A stretch of 10,710 nt of DNA from positions 1-10,710 of the forward strand of contig JAZRGK010000015.1 in the NCBI GenBank assembly GCA_045644145.1. The letters are read 5' to 3'. The notes under the pieces are model-generated. The model searched no databases. It was not told the origin of the DNA and was given only the letters and a program-made list of their open reading frames with translations. The stretch comes from Flemingiibacterium sp045644145. Lineage in GTDB: Bacteria > Bacillota > Clostridia > Oscillospirales > CAG-272. A program made the translations under genes and the position numbers. Position 1 is the first letter of the stretch; each line of letters opens with the position of its first letter. This document shows positions 5,257 to 10,710 of this stretch, piece after piece.

Positions 5257-6059
5257 AAACGGTACTGACAATTGCGGGAAGCGATTCCAGCGGCGGCGCT
5301 GGGATTCAGGCGGACATCAAAACCATGACCATGAACGGCGTGTATGCCATGAGTGCCATCACGGCGATGACCGCGCAGAACACAACCGGCGTGAGAGCGA
5401 TCGAAGAGTCAACACCGGATTTTCTGAAGCAGCAGATGGATGCAGTGTTTGAGGATATCTTTCCGGATGCCGTCAAGATCGGCATGGTATCTTCAAGTAG
5501 CCTGATTCGTGTGATTGCGGACAGGCTGAAGCATTACTGTGCCAAGAATGTTGTCGTTGATCCCGTAATGGTCGCGTCAGCTGGTTCATCGCTCATGAAG
5601 CAGGATGCTGTGCATACGCTTGTTACGGAACTGCTTCCGCTTGCAGATCTTGTTACCCCAAACATCCCCGAGGCGCAGGTGCTCTCCGGTATGATCATCC
5701 ATACCCAAGAAGATATGATCACGGCGGCAAAGCAGATCTGCGACAGCTATCGTTGCGCCGTTCTGATCAAAGGCGGTCATAGTGTAAACGATGCTAATGA
5801 TCTGCTTTATGCAAACGGCGAGCTTGTTTGGTTTGAGGGAAAGCGCATTGACAATCCCAACACCCACGGTACGGGATGCACGCTGTCCAGTGCTATCGCA
5901 TCGAATCTCGCCAAGGGATTTTCGCTTGCGGAATCGGTGAAAAAAGCTAAGGACTATATCTCCGAAGCACTTGCCGCACAACTTGATCTTGGCAAGGGAT
6001 CGGGACCGATGAAACATAATTTTGCCCTTTCACGTGAATATGCAAATGAGGCAAAGTAA
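5253..6059 (+). CDS. thiD: ThiD, hydroxymethylpyrimidine(-phosphate) kinase, 268 aa
   Basis: ThiD phosphorylates hydroxymethylpyrimidine and its monophosphate to the diphosphate used by ThiE. It is a ribokinase-fold enzyme of normal length. The N-terminal TIAGSDSSGGAGIQADIKT (6-24) binds the pyrimidine. VVDPVMVASAG (101-111), TPNIPEA (135-141), KGGH (173-176) and the C-terminal HGTGCTLSSAIA (205-216), which carries the anion hole and phosphate-transfer region, complete it. ATG 5253 overlaps the thiE stop. The in-frame ATG at 5235 would extend it by only 6 unconserved residues inside thiE, while GGAG at 5240-5243 fits the later start. It is the last gene of the operon, followed by a terminator. 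It allows salvage of HMP even if ThiC is absent. Confidence 0.94.
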   Translation: MKTVLTIAGSDSSGGAGIQADIKTMTMNGVYAMSAITAMTAQNTTGVRAIEESTPDFLKQQMDAVFEDIFPDAVKIGMVSSSSLIRVIADRLKHYCAKNVVVDPVMVASAGSSLMKQDAVHTLVTELLPLADLVTPNIPEAQVLSGMIIHTQEDMITAAKQICDSYRCAVLIKGGHSVNDANDLLYANGELVWFEGKRIDNPNTHGTGCTLSSAIASNLAKGFSLAESVKKAKDYISEALAAQLDLGKGSGPMKHNFALSREYANEAK

Positions 6060-6107
6060 TCGTGGACAGTAGATATCACAAAATAAAGTTTATAAATTAT
6101 GAAAACA

Positions 6108-6147
6108 GCGACCGCACAGTATAATTTGTTGTATGGTCGCGTTTTTA
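6108..6147 (+). terminator. Terminator of the thiamine operon
   Basis: GCGACC (6108-6113) pairs with GGTCGC (6135-6140), with extra inner pairing possible (ACA/TGT), followed by GTTTTTAC. It lies 49 bases after the thiD stop and is the only hairpin with a T run in this gap. Confidence 0.7.
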
Positions 6148-6381
6148 CTCAAGCATCTAGCATTAGTCAAAGCAGTCATAGAATCGTGTGTGTGAATAAC
6201 AGAGGCCATAAGTTCAAGTACGTTTTTTGCATTTTTTATGCTCAAAAACGATGAAGTTCAAGTTTTTTGAAGGCGGAATTTGCAGATAAACTGTGAACTA
6301 ATATCGGAAATTGTGTTAAATATTGTGCGTTCTGTATTTTTTAGTGCTTTTAAGATTTTTAATGTTGTACAGTATGACGAC
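6148..6381. other. Gene-free A/T-rich spacer between the thiamine operon and repeat A
   Basis: I see no plausible gene here. The only structure is an imperfect hairpin, CGTTTTTTGCAT / ATGCTCAAAAACG (6221-6250), bracketed by two copies of AAGTTCAAGT (6210-6219 and 6254-6263). It has a T run on its 5' side but not downstream, so it is not a clear terminator. The stretch directly before repeat A (6300-6381) has no tRNA sequence, unlike the left copy. Confidence 0.5.
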
Positions 6382-6535
6382 CCTCTATTACCCCAACGGC
6401 GGCCGGAACCTTTTTCTGGTGCTTTTATGTTTTTTTAGTGTTTTTCTGTCCGGGAAATCAGCGTTTCCGTGCTCTCGTGTACTCTTGTATCCGTATAGTC
6501 CGAGTCTGTCTATGGTCGGTACATGTGGTCAGAGG
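6382..6535 (+). repeat. Repeat A, right copy
   Basis: This aligns ungapped over 154 bases to 141-294 (about 75% by hand count). It starts with CCTCTATTACCCCAA, the counterpart of the tRNA-overlapping core on the left, but no tRNA T arm or acceptor flanks it. It ends in the TATGGTC / ATGTGGTCA pair (6511 and 6523). Two more copies of the same motif follow at 6543-6550 (TATGGTCA) and 6553-6561 (ATGTGGTCA). Small forward reading frames across it are not conserved between the two copies. Confidence 0.7.
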
Positions 6536-6615
6536 ATTTTGATATGGTCAATATGTGGTCATGGCTTTGCCTCACGAATTTCGCAACGAACGCGGTTCGG
6601 AAGGCGTTTGTATTT

Positions 6616-6864
6616 TCAATCCGATTTCGCAAGTTCCTCAAAAGCACGGCGATATTTCTTCAGAATACGAGCAGCAACATAATCTATTTTTTCATCATTT
6701 GTCATTTCAATATTGTAACCGCTTTCAACATCGATGAGGATGTACTTGGGTCTATCATCAATGCAAATATATGCGGCACCAAATTTATCAGCAATCTGCG
6801 TAGTACGCCCAAAATCTTGCTCTGCTTCAGCTAAATCTATTATTTGCTCCGGTTTGATACTCAT
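6616..6864 (-). CDS. Phd/YefM-like antitoxin, 82 aa, no toxin partner seen
   Basis: The small protein begins MSIKPEQIIDLAEAEQDFGR and continues with a hydrophobic beta strand, AAYICIDDRPKYILIDVESGY. This layout matches the DNA-binding N-terminal domain of Phd/YefM antitoxins (helix, then the strands around F-T-K-N-G-x-P-x-x-V in the family). A basic and acidic helical tail (NDEKIDYVAARILKKYRRAF) would contact a toxin. I chose the start at 6864 because GGAGGG lies 6 bases before it on the minus strand; ATGs at 6870 and 6882 overlap or precede that site. No toxin gene follows: downstream is repeat A. It is therefore an orphan antitoxin, a remnant, or works with a partner elsewhere. Promoter and gene lie between repeats A and B. 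Confidence 0.7.
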   Translation of the reverse strand: MSIKPEQIIDLAEAEQDFGRTTQIADKFGAAYICIDDRPKYILIDVESGYNIEMTNDEKIDYVAARILKKYRRAFEELAKSD

Positions 6865-6887
6865 GAACATCCCTCCAATCATAAAAT

Positions 6888-6915
6888 ATTATACTCGAAA
6901 TTCGCCCTAATTCAA
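6888..6915 (-). promoter_or_regulatory. Promoter of the antitoxin gene
   Basis: On the minus strand TTGAAT (6915-6910) and TATAAT (6893-6888) are 16 bases apart. The -10 box is only about 23 bases from the start codon at 6864, so the leader is short. Confidence 0.6.
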
Positions 6916-6949
6916 GGTCATAATTGTTAATACGTTGTGTTGCCAATGG

Positions 6950-6988
6950 GTTCAATATTTGCGCCGCATTAGTCAAAGAAAAGGACCT
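6950..6988 (+). repeat. Repeat B, right copy
   Basis: GTTCAATATTTGCGCCGCAT, then TAGTCAAAGAAAAGGACCT, is the close counterpart of 409-447. It again sits just before the promoter of a helix-turn-helix gene. About 410 bases, including the antitoxin gene, separate it from repeat A here, against about 115 on the left. Confidence 0.7.
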
Positions 6989-6994
6989 TGCTAT

Positions 6995-7011
6995 AGCAAC
7001 AACAAGTTGCT
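6995..7011 (+). promoter_or_regulatory. Inverted repeat abutting the -35 box (operator candidate)
   Basis: AGCAAC-aacaa-GTTGCT has perfect 6-base arms and touches the -35 box at 7011. It is a reasonable site for the XRE regulator encoded directly downstream, which would make that gene self-controlled (inference). Confidence 0.45.
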
Positions 7012-7039
7012 TGCCGAATCTGCGAAGCTGTGGTATAAT
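7011..7039 (+). promoter_or_regulatory. Promoter of the XRE/zinc-ribbon gene
   Basis: TTGCCG (7011-7016) and TATAAT (7034-7039) are 17 bases apart, with an extended TGG before the -10 box. The start codon follows about 30 bases later. Confidence 0.7.
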
Positions 7040-7069
7040 AGAATCACAATGAAATAAGGTGGTGATGTT

Positions 7070-7729
7070 ATGGTAACAAAAGATATAATTTTCGAGCTTC
7101 GAGGAAAAAACGGACTTTCACAGGAAGAACTTGCTGAAAAGGTATTCGTGACACGTCAGGCGGTATCGCGCTGGGAAACTGGAGAAACGACACCGAATAT
7201 AGAAACGTTAAAGCTACTATCGCAGTTGTTTGATGTGTCGATCAACACGCTTCTCGGCTCTCCGAGAGAACTAATATGCCAATGCTGCGGTATGCCGCTT
7301 GAGGACAGTAACATCAGTAAAGAAACCGACGGCTTTTTCAACGAGGAATACTGCAAATGGTGTTACGCTGACGGTGAATACACGCTCGATATATGGAAAC
7401 GGTATGCCGAAATCGGTGGGAAAGAAAAGCTTGAAGAATTCAAACAACAGCTGATTCACGAATTCAACACGCTTTTGCATATTGAGGGATTGCCCAAAGT
7501 CGAGAATCTGAACGTGTTATCGGGTGAATTCATCAATATGGAATACACTCTCCCGAACGGAGAAAAAGTGAAATTTCTCGATGATAAGCAGACCTACCTC
7601 GGAAGTCAGCTCGAAAGCGAATTCGGAGGCAGATGCTTTGGTATAGCCGCGAATATGGATTTCCTTCTCGTATGCACGTACGAGGAAAACGGCGAGAATC
7701 CCGAACTTGTGATATATAAAAAGAGATGA
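7070..7729 (+). CDS. XRE-family regulator with a zinc ribbon, 219 aa
   Basis: The N-terminal Cro/C1-type helix-turn-helix spans about residues 8-63 (ELRGKNGLSQEELAEKVFVT, then RQAVSRWETGETTPNIETLK). A zinc ribbon follows at 70-98, with C70-x-x-C73 in CQCCGMPLED and C95-x-x-C98 in YCKWC; the CCGMP signature is that of the putative zinc-ribbon family found after HTH domains in Firmicutes. Residues 105-140 are helical. The C-terminal part (145-219) is a beta-rich segment rich in Gly and Glu that I cannot assign. GGTGGTGA precedes ATG 7070. The gene is transcribed alone, from its own promoter to a terminator at 7735. The cysteines suggest sensing of metal or redox state, but the target genes are unknown. 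Confidence 0.85.
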   Translation: MVTKDIIFELRGKNGLSQEELAEKVFVTRQAVSRWETGETTPNIETLKLLSQLFDVSINTLLGSPRELICQCCGMPLEDSNISKETDGFFNEEYCKWCYADGEYTLDIWKRYAEIGGKEKLEEFKQQLIHEFNTLLHIEGLPKVENLNVLSGEFINMEYTLPNGEKVKFLDDKQTYLGSQLESEFGGRCFGIAANMDFLLVCTYEENGENPELVIYKKR

Positions 7730-7734
7730 AAAAT

Positions 7735-7773
7735 GCCGATGAGGAATCGAAACTCCTCATCGGCTATTTTAAT
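7735..7773 (+). terminator. Terminator of the XRE/zinc-ribbon gene (repeated hairpin)
   Basis: GCCGATGAGGA (7735-7745) pairs perfectly with TCCTCATCGGC (7754-7764), followed by TATTTTAAT. It starts 5 bases after the stop codon. Its arms and most of its loop recur at 9491-9522, at the other end of the following three-gene unit. Confidence 0.75.
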
Positions 7774-7793
7774 CCCTTGTTCCCTAAACACCG

Positions 7794-7822
7794 TTGAAAA
7801 ATTGAAAATTTTATGGTATAAT
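7794..7822 (+). promoter_or_regulatory. First promoter of the membrane protein/TetR operon
   Basis: TTGAAA (7794-7799) and TATAAT (7817-7822) are 17 bases apart, with an extended TGG. It would give a leader of about 90 bases that includes the inverted repeat at 7835-7862. Confidence 0.65.
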
Positions 7823-7834
7823 AAAAGCACTCAA

Positions 7835-7862
7835 AACAACACAATCCGCGAAACGTGTTGTT
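7835..7862 (+). promoter_or_regulatory. Inverted repeat, operator candidate for the TetR protein
   Basis: AACAACAC (7835-7842) and GTGTTGTT (7855-7862) are perfect 8-base arms around 12 bases. The right arm overlaps the -35 position of a second promoter (TTCCGA 7861, TACAAT 7884). The size and place fit a TetR dimer site controlling the operon that encodes a TetR regulator. A weak hairpin in the leader RNA is the alternative. Confidence 0.5.
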
Positions 7863-7889
7863 CCGATTTCCTTTTTCATCTGGTACAAT
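7861..7889 (+). promoter_or_regulatory. Second promoter of the same operon
   Basis: TACAAT (7884-7889) has an extended TGG and a weak -35 (TTCCGA, 7861-7866) 17 bases upstream. It is closer to the gene than the first promoter and would be the one most directly blocked by a repressor on 7835-7862. Confidence 0.45.
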
Positions 7890-7919
7890 ATAGACATCAC
7901 ATGAAAAGGAGATAACAAA

Positions 7920-8273
7920 ATGAACACAGACAAAATCTACGCAGAATCTATCGCCAAGGAGTACGCTCCAAAGGATAATTCAAAAATCGTGGCACTTCGC
8001 AAGCTGGACAAAAAGGCAAAAATGCCGGCAACCGTTTTCACCTACACCTTCGGCATTATATCCGCGCTTGTATTCGGCACAGGAATGTGCTTTGCAATGC
8101 AGGTTATCGGCAGTGGTATCACCGATATGCTTCTCGGAATCGTCGTTGGTATTATCGGTATGATCGGGTGCGGTGTGAACTATCCCATCTATAAGAAGAT
8201 GCTTGAAAACGGCAAGAAAAAATATGCTTTTGATATCGTGGAGCTTGCAAGAGAGATCAGCGAAGGAAAATAA
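7920..8273 (+). CDS. Small two-helix membrane protein of unknown function, 117 aa
   Basis: A charged N-terminus with the pattern KIYAESIAKEYAPKDNSKIV, then ALRKLDKKAKMPA, is followed by two hydrophobic segments at about 37-61 and 67-90. The cytoplasmic tail is basic then helical (YKKMLENGKKKYAFDIVELA). I recall similar proteins being labelled 'dihydropteridine reductase' in Firmicute genomes, but nothing here supports that enzyme: there is no nucleotide-binding motif and most of the core is membrane. AAAAGGAGAT precedes the ATG. It is first in an operon with the TetR gene 24 bases downstream, so it is probably under that regulator's control. Both termini are predicted inside the cell from the positive charges. 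Confidence 0.75.
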   Translation: MNTDKIYAESIAKEYAPKDNSKIVALRKLDKKAKMPATVFTYTFGIISALVFGTGMCFAMQVIGSGITDMLLGIVVGIIGMIGCGVNYPIYKKMLENGKKKYAFDIVELAREISEGK

Positions 8274-8297
8274 TATCGAAAAAGGAGGGCGCATCCT

Positions 8298-8903
8298 ATG
8301 AACAAGAATGAAAGCAAATATTTTAATACAGCGGTGAAAATGGACGAAGCCCTCATTGCGCTTCTTGAAAAGAAGGAGTTTTCGTATATCACCGTCAAGG
8401 AGATCTGCGATAAGGCAGGTGTGAATCGCTCCACTTTTTACCTGCACTATGACAACACGGCAGACCTCTTAAAGGAAGCCACACAGCATATCCTTGACCG
8501 CTTCAGTTCTTATTTCACACTCGATAAGGAAAGTATCACGCTCCGCTATTCACAAACGGATCTGAAGGATCTTTTGTTTATCACGCCCGAGTATCTGACA
8601 CCGTACCTGACCTTTATAAAGGACAATCAGCGGCTGTTCAAAACCACTATAAAAGAGTTCGGCTCTATGGGATTTGATAAGGTGTATCAAAAGATGTTTA
8701 CATACATTTTCGACCCGATCCTCGCGCGATTTGATTTCCCCGAAAACATCAGAAGCTATGTCATGAAATTTTACCTTTCGGGTATTACGGCAATCGTTAT
8801 GGAGTGGCTCGCCGGTGACTGTGCCGACAGTATTGATACCATTATCGATGTCATCACCGAGTGTGTTCTCGGAAAGCTGAAGATCCATGAACAGAATCTT
8901 TAA
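8298..8903 (+). CDS. TetR/AcrR-family transcriptional regulator, 201 aa
   Basis: A typical TetR helix-turn-helix lies at about residues 29-56 (SYITVKEICDKAGVNRSTFY, then LHYDN). The all-helical ligand and dimer domain ends in SGITAIVMEWLAGDCADSID, a C-terminal pattern shared by DhaS-like and related Firmicute TetR proteins. The length is normal. AAAGGAGGG is well placed before ATG 8298. The gene lies between two membrane-protein genes and overlaps the second by 17 bases, so all three should be co-expressed and it probably represses its own operon through 7835-7862. The ligand is unknown. Confidence 0.88.
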   Translation: MNKNESKYFNTAVKMDEALIALLEKKEFSYITVKEICDKAGVNRSTFYLHYDNTADLLKEATQHILDRFSSYFTLDKESITLRYSQTDLKDLLFITPEYLTPYLTFIKDNQRLFKTTIKEFGSMGFDKVYQKMFTYIFDPILARFDFPENIRSYVMKFYLSGITAIVMEWLAGDCADSIDTIIDVITECVLGKLKIHEQNL

Positions 8904-9483
8904 GTCTGCGCTCGTCAGTTTAGCGTTCAATATTGCTTTTGGAGCGTATCACATCGTTTTCGGCGTGATGGAGCGCTCGTGGTGGCTGTTCACGGTGGGC
9001 GTGTATTATGTGATTTTAAGTACCGCACGATTCGCTGTCATAATGACAAAGCGAAAAGGTCGGTTTATCACCAAATTCGCCGGTATCATGCTTATGGTGC
9101 TGTCCGTACCGCTCGCTGGAACCGTAGTGCTTGCCGTTGTACGCGACAGAGGAACCGTTTTCCATGAGATCGTTATGATCTCCATTGCCGTATATGCGTT
9201 CACGAAAATCACGCTTGCAACGGTGAAGCTTGTAAAGTCACGCCATATCCGCTCTGCAAAGGCGGTGACACTGCGGAATATTTCTTTTGCGACAGCCTTT
9301 GTTTCGATCTTCTCTTTGCAGAGATCGATGCTCGTTTCTTTTGAGGGAATGAGTGAGTCGGGAATACGCATCATGAACGCCGCAACCGGTTCAGGCGTAT
9401 GTATAATCGTGTTTCTGCTTGGACTGAATCTTGTGAAGAAAGAAACGCTTATATTCAGGTCGCTGAATGGCACAAAAAGATAA
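8887..9483 (+). CDS. Six-helix integral membrane protein, unknown function, 198 aa
   Basis: Hydrophobic segments at about residues 7-27, 32-53, 62-85, 92-117, 130-147 and 167-184 suggest six membrane helices, with basic loops (TKRKGR, KSRHIRSAK) inside. The YHIVFGVMERSWWLFTVGVY and YVILSTARF regions recall small Firmicute membrane proteins found beside TetR regulators. I do not recognise transporter motifs. Its start overlaps the end of the TetR gene (shared 8887-8903) and has only a weak ribosome site (GGAAAG or GAAG), so translation is probably coupled. It could be a small exporter or an envelope protein induced when the TetR repressor is released (inference). Confidence 0.75.
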   Translation: MNRIFKSALVSLAFNIAFGAYHIVFGVMERSWWLFTVGVYYVILSTARFAVIMTKRKGRFITKFAGIMLMVLSVPLAGTVVLAVVRDRGTVFHEIVMISIAVYAFTKITLATVKLVKSRHIRSAKAVTLRNISFATAFVSIFSLQRSMLVSFEGMSESGIRIMNAATGSGVCIIVFLLGLNLVKKETLIFRSLNGTKR

Positions 9484-9490
9484 AGCTTAC

Positions 9491-9530
9491 GCCGATGAGG
9501 AATCAAGCGAAACCTCATCGGCTTTTCTCA
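9491..9530 (+). terminator. Terminator of the TetR operon (second copy of the repeated hairpin)
   Basis: GCCGATGAGG (9491-9500) pairs perfectly with CCTCATCGGC (9513-9522), followed by TTTTCTCATTT. It begins 7 bases after the stop of the membrane protein. GCCGATGAGGAATC is identical to the start of the hairpin at 7735, and both loops contain CGAAAC. It also separates this operon from the convergent minus-strand gene. Confidence 0.8.
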
Positions 9531-9551
9531 TTTCATCACATTGATAATCTG

Positions 9552-10559
9552 TCAGATGCAGGGTTTATATTCGTCAAGACCTACTTTACAATACACCCAT
9601 CTGTATTCCTTCATGCGCTGCTCCTTGCATTTTTCCCATAAAGCATCGTCATAGCAGTCACGGATCAGATGATATGCACGATCCATCATAGCATCACACT
9701 CTTCCAAACGCCCGAGTTTGTAAAGGCATCCTGCAGCCGCAAGTCGTGCGAGACCTTCCGGAACATACGGTCCCTGCAGCAATGCATATTCGTCAGGAAT
9801 CGGTCTCTTCCAGAAGCGTTCGATCAAGTCTGCAGCTTCTTCAAATGACCAGAGCGCATTTTCATAATCGCCGACTGCAAAAAAACTGTATCCCTCGGAT
9901 TCACATACCATGTGCAGTTCCTGATGCGCCCATCGTTTCCACTCTCTTGTTTCATGCAGAGCATCTTCGTCGTTCAAATATATGGAAGAACAGCGCATCC
10001 TATCAAAAATATCAAGATGATACCGGTACGGCATGGATTCTATCAGCTTTTTACCTTCTTCATATCTTCCTGTTGTGATATAGATATCCGCCATATCTCC
10101 CATAACACCAAGGTAGATGAAAGAATCCTCGCATTCATCGCAGATCTGTTTTCCGAGTTCCAATGCTTTTTCTATCAGGTCGGTTCTGTCATGTGCTCTG
10201 ATTTGTCCGGCATACCAATCCAGCAGTTCCCGTTTGAGGATATATCCGGTGGGATAATCGGCGATTCCCTCAAGAAGGATTTTTTCAGCCTCTTCAAACG
10301 GGCGTCCGCCTCTGGAGTTATACAGCACATTCATGATGTTTTCTTCCAGTTTGTCCGCATCATAATTGAACAACGTATCCATGCTCACACAAAAATACCC
10401 TGCAATCACCGGAAGCATGGCGATATCCGGATACCCTGTACTCATTTCCCATTTGGAAACTGCCTGAGAAGTGATACCAAGGGCAGATGCCAGTTGTTCC
10501 TGTGTGATTCCTTTTTTCTTTCGCAATTCGCGGATTTTGTTTCCGATATTCATTTCCAT
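9552..10559 (-). CDS. XRE-family regulator with a helical-repeat C-terminal domain, 335 aa
   Basis: A Cro/C1-type helix-turn-helix is at residues 6-61 (IRELRKKKGITQEQLASALG, then ITSQAVSKWEMSTGYPD). The remaining 270 residues are helical, in pairs spaced like TPR units: around 87-118 (FEEAEKILLEGIADYP), 123-170, 230-260 (FFAVGDYENALWSFEEAADL) and 270-300 (GCLYKLGRLEECDAMMDRAY). Regulators of this shape, common in Clostridia, often bind a peptide or partner through the helical part. ATG 10559 is preceded by AAGGAG at 8 bases; M3 is an alternative. It is convergent with the TetR operon, with 68 bases between stops, and is transcribed from its own promoter at 10609-10637. No target gene is adjacent inside the window. 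Confidence 0.85.
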   Translation of the reverse strand: MEMNIGNKIRELRKKKGITQEQLASALGITSQAVSKWEMSTGYPDIAMLPVIAGYFCVSMDTLFNYDADKLEENIMNVLYNSRGGRPFEEAEKILLEGIADYPTGYILKRELLDWYAGQIRAHDRTDLIEKALELGKQICDECEDSFIYLGVMGDMADIYITTGRYEEGKKLIESMPYRYHLDIFDRMRCSSIYLNDEDALHETREWKRWAHQELHMVCESEGYSFFAVGDYENALWSFEEAADLIERFWKRPIPDEYALLQGPYVPEGLARLAAAGCLYKLGRLEECDAMMDRAYHLIRDCYDDALWEKCKEQRMKEYRWVYCKVGLDEYKPCI

Positions 10560-10608
10560 TGTTGTTGCTCCTTTCGGAAAATCCAGGGTAGGTACCTTGC
10601 ATGATTAT

Positions 10609-10637
10609 AGTATAACATACCTTTATCAATGAATCAA
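10609..10637 (-). promoter_or_regulatory. Promoter of the minus-strand XRE gene
   Basis: On the minus strand TTGATT (10637-10632) and TATACT (10614-10609) are 17 bases apart. An overlapping TATAAT (10609-10604) is an alternative -10 but has poorer spacing. A short palindrome, AGGTACCT (10590-10597), lies between promoter and gene and could be an operator. Confidence 0.55.
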
Positions 10638-10710
10638 CAACCGCATTTTTGAAAAAATACAACGGATAGTTGGATAATTTGGATAAGTAAACATGGTAAA
10701 GCCGCTGAGG
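10638..10710. other. Right edge, no supported gene
   Basis: These bases are A/T-rich and carry no clear hairpin. An ATG at 10694 with GGATAAG ahead of it leaves only six codons before the window ends, too few to call a gene. Confidence 0.4.

Noticed and set aside
6323..6834. Plus-strand frames of 103-119 codons across repeat A and opposite the antitoxin
   Set aside because: They cross the noncoding repeat and the antisense of a better supported gene, with no ribosome site; the MWS-like residues only reflect the TGTGGTCA motif.
1..10710. CRISPR arrays, insertion sequences with transposase, or an integrase gene
   Set aside because: No regular spacer-repeat array and no transposase or recombinase reading frame was found; the repeats present are single pairs.
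10694..10710. Start of a further plus-strand gene at the right edge
   Set aside because: Only six codons are visible, so it cannot be supported.

Overview
The window looks like chromosomal DNA of an anaerobic Firmicute, most likely a gut-type Clostridia (Oscillospiraceae/Lachnospiraceae-like; inferred). The evidence is mid-range GC, strong GGAGG ribosome binding sites, TTGACA/TATAAT promoters with 17-base spacers, U-tract terminators, T-box-free TPP riboswitch control and use of the oxygen-sensitive ThiH route to the thiazole of thiamine. No taxonomic marker gene is present, so the genus cannot be named.

Left edge (1-540): a 3' half of a proline tRNA gene (anticodon GGG, minus strand) with its own terminator is fused, at the anticodon loop, to a 154-base sequence that recurs at 6382-6535 (repeat A). 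This is followed by an orphan terminator and a second short repeat (B), which also recurs to the right. A helix-turn-helix protein (543-1241) follows, with a strong palindrome over its promoter.

Centre (1354-6147): a complete thiazole-plus-coupling thiamine operon, thiS-thiF-thiG-thiH-thiE-thiD. It has one promoter, two consecutive TPP riboswitches each followed by its own intrinsic terminator, six tightly spaced genes and a terminator at the end. ThiS/ThiF/ThiG/ThiH make the thiazole phosphate, ThiD makes the pyrimidine diphosphate and ThiE joins them. The pyrimidine synthase ThiC is not in the window.

Right part (6150-10710): about 230 gene-free bases, the second copy of repeat A, a small Phd/YefM-type antitoxin gene on the minus strand with no toxin beside it, the second copy of repeat B, and an XRE regulator with a zinc ribbon. 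Then comes a three-gene unit (a two-helix membrane protein, a TetR regulator and a six-helix membrane protein), bounded on both sides by near-identical terminator hairpins. A minus-strand XRE regulator with a helical-repeat C-terminus closes the window.

The most interesting large-scale feature is that the thiamine region sits between two diverged copies of an A-then-B arrangement. The left copy starts inside a broken tRNA gene. This resembles tandem accretion of integrative elements at a tRNA attachment site, with thiamine synthesis as cargo. No integrase gene is visible, so this remains a hypothesis.
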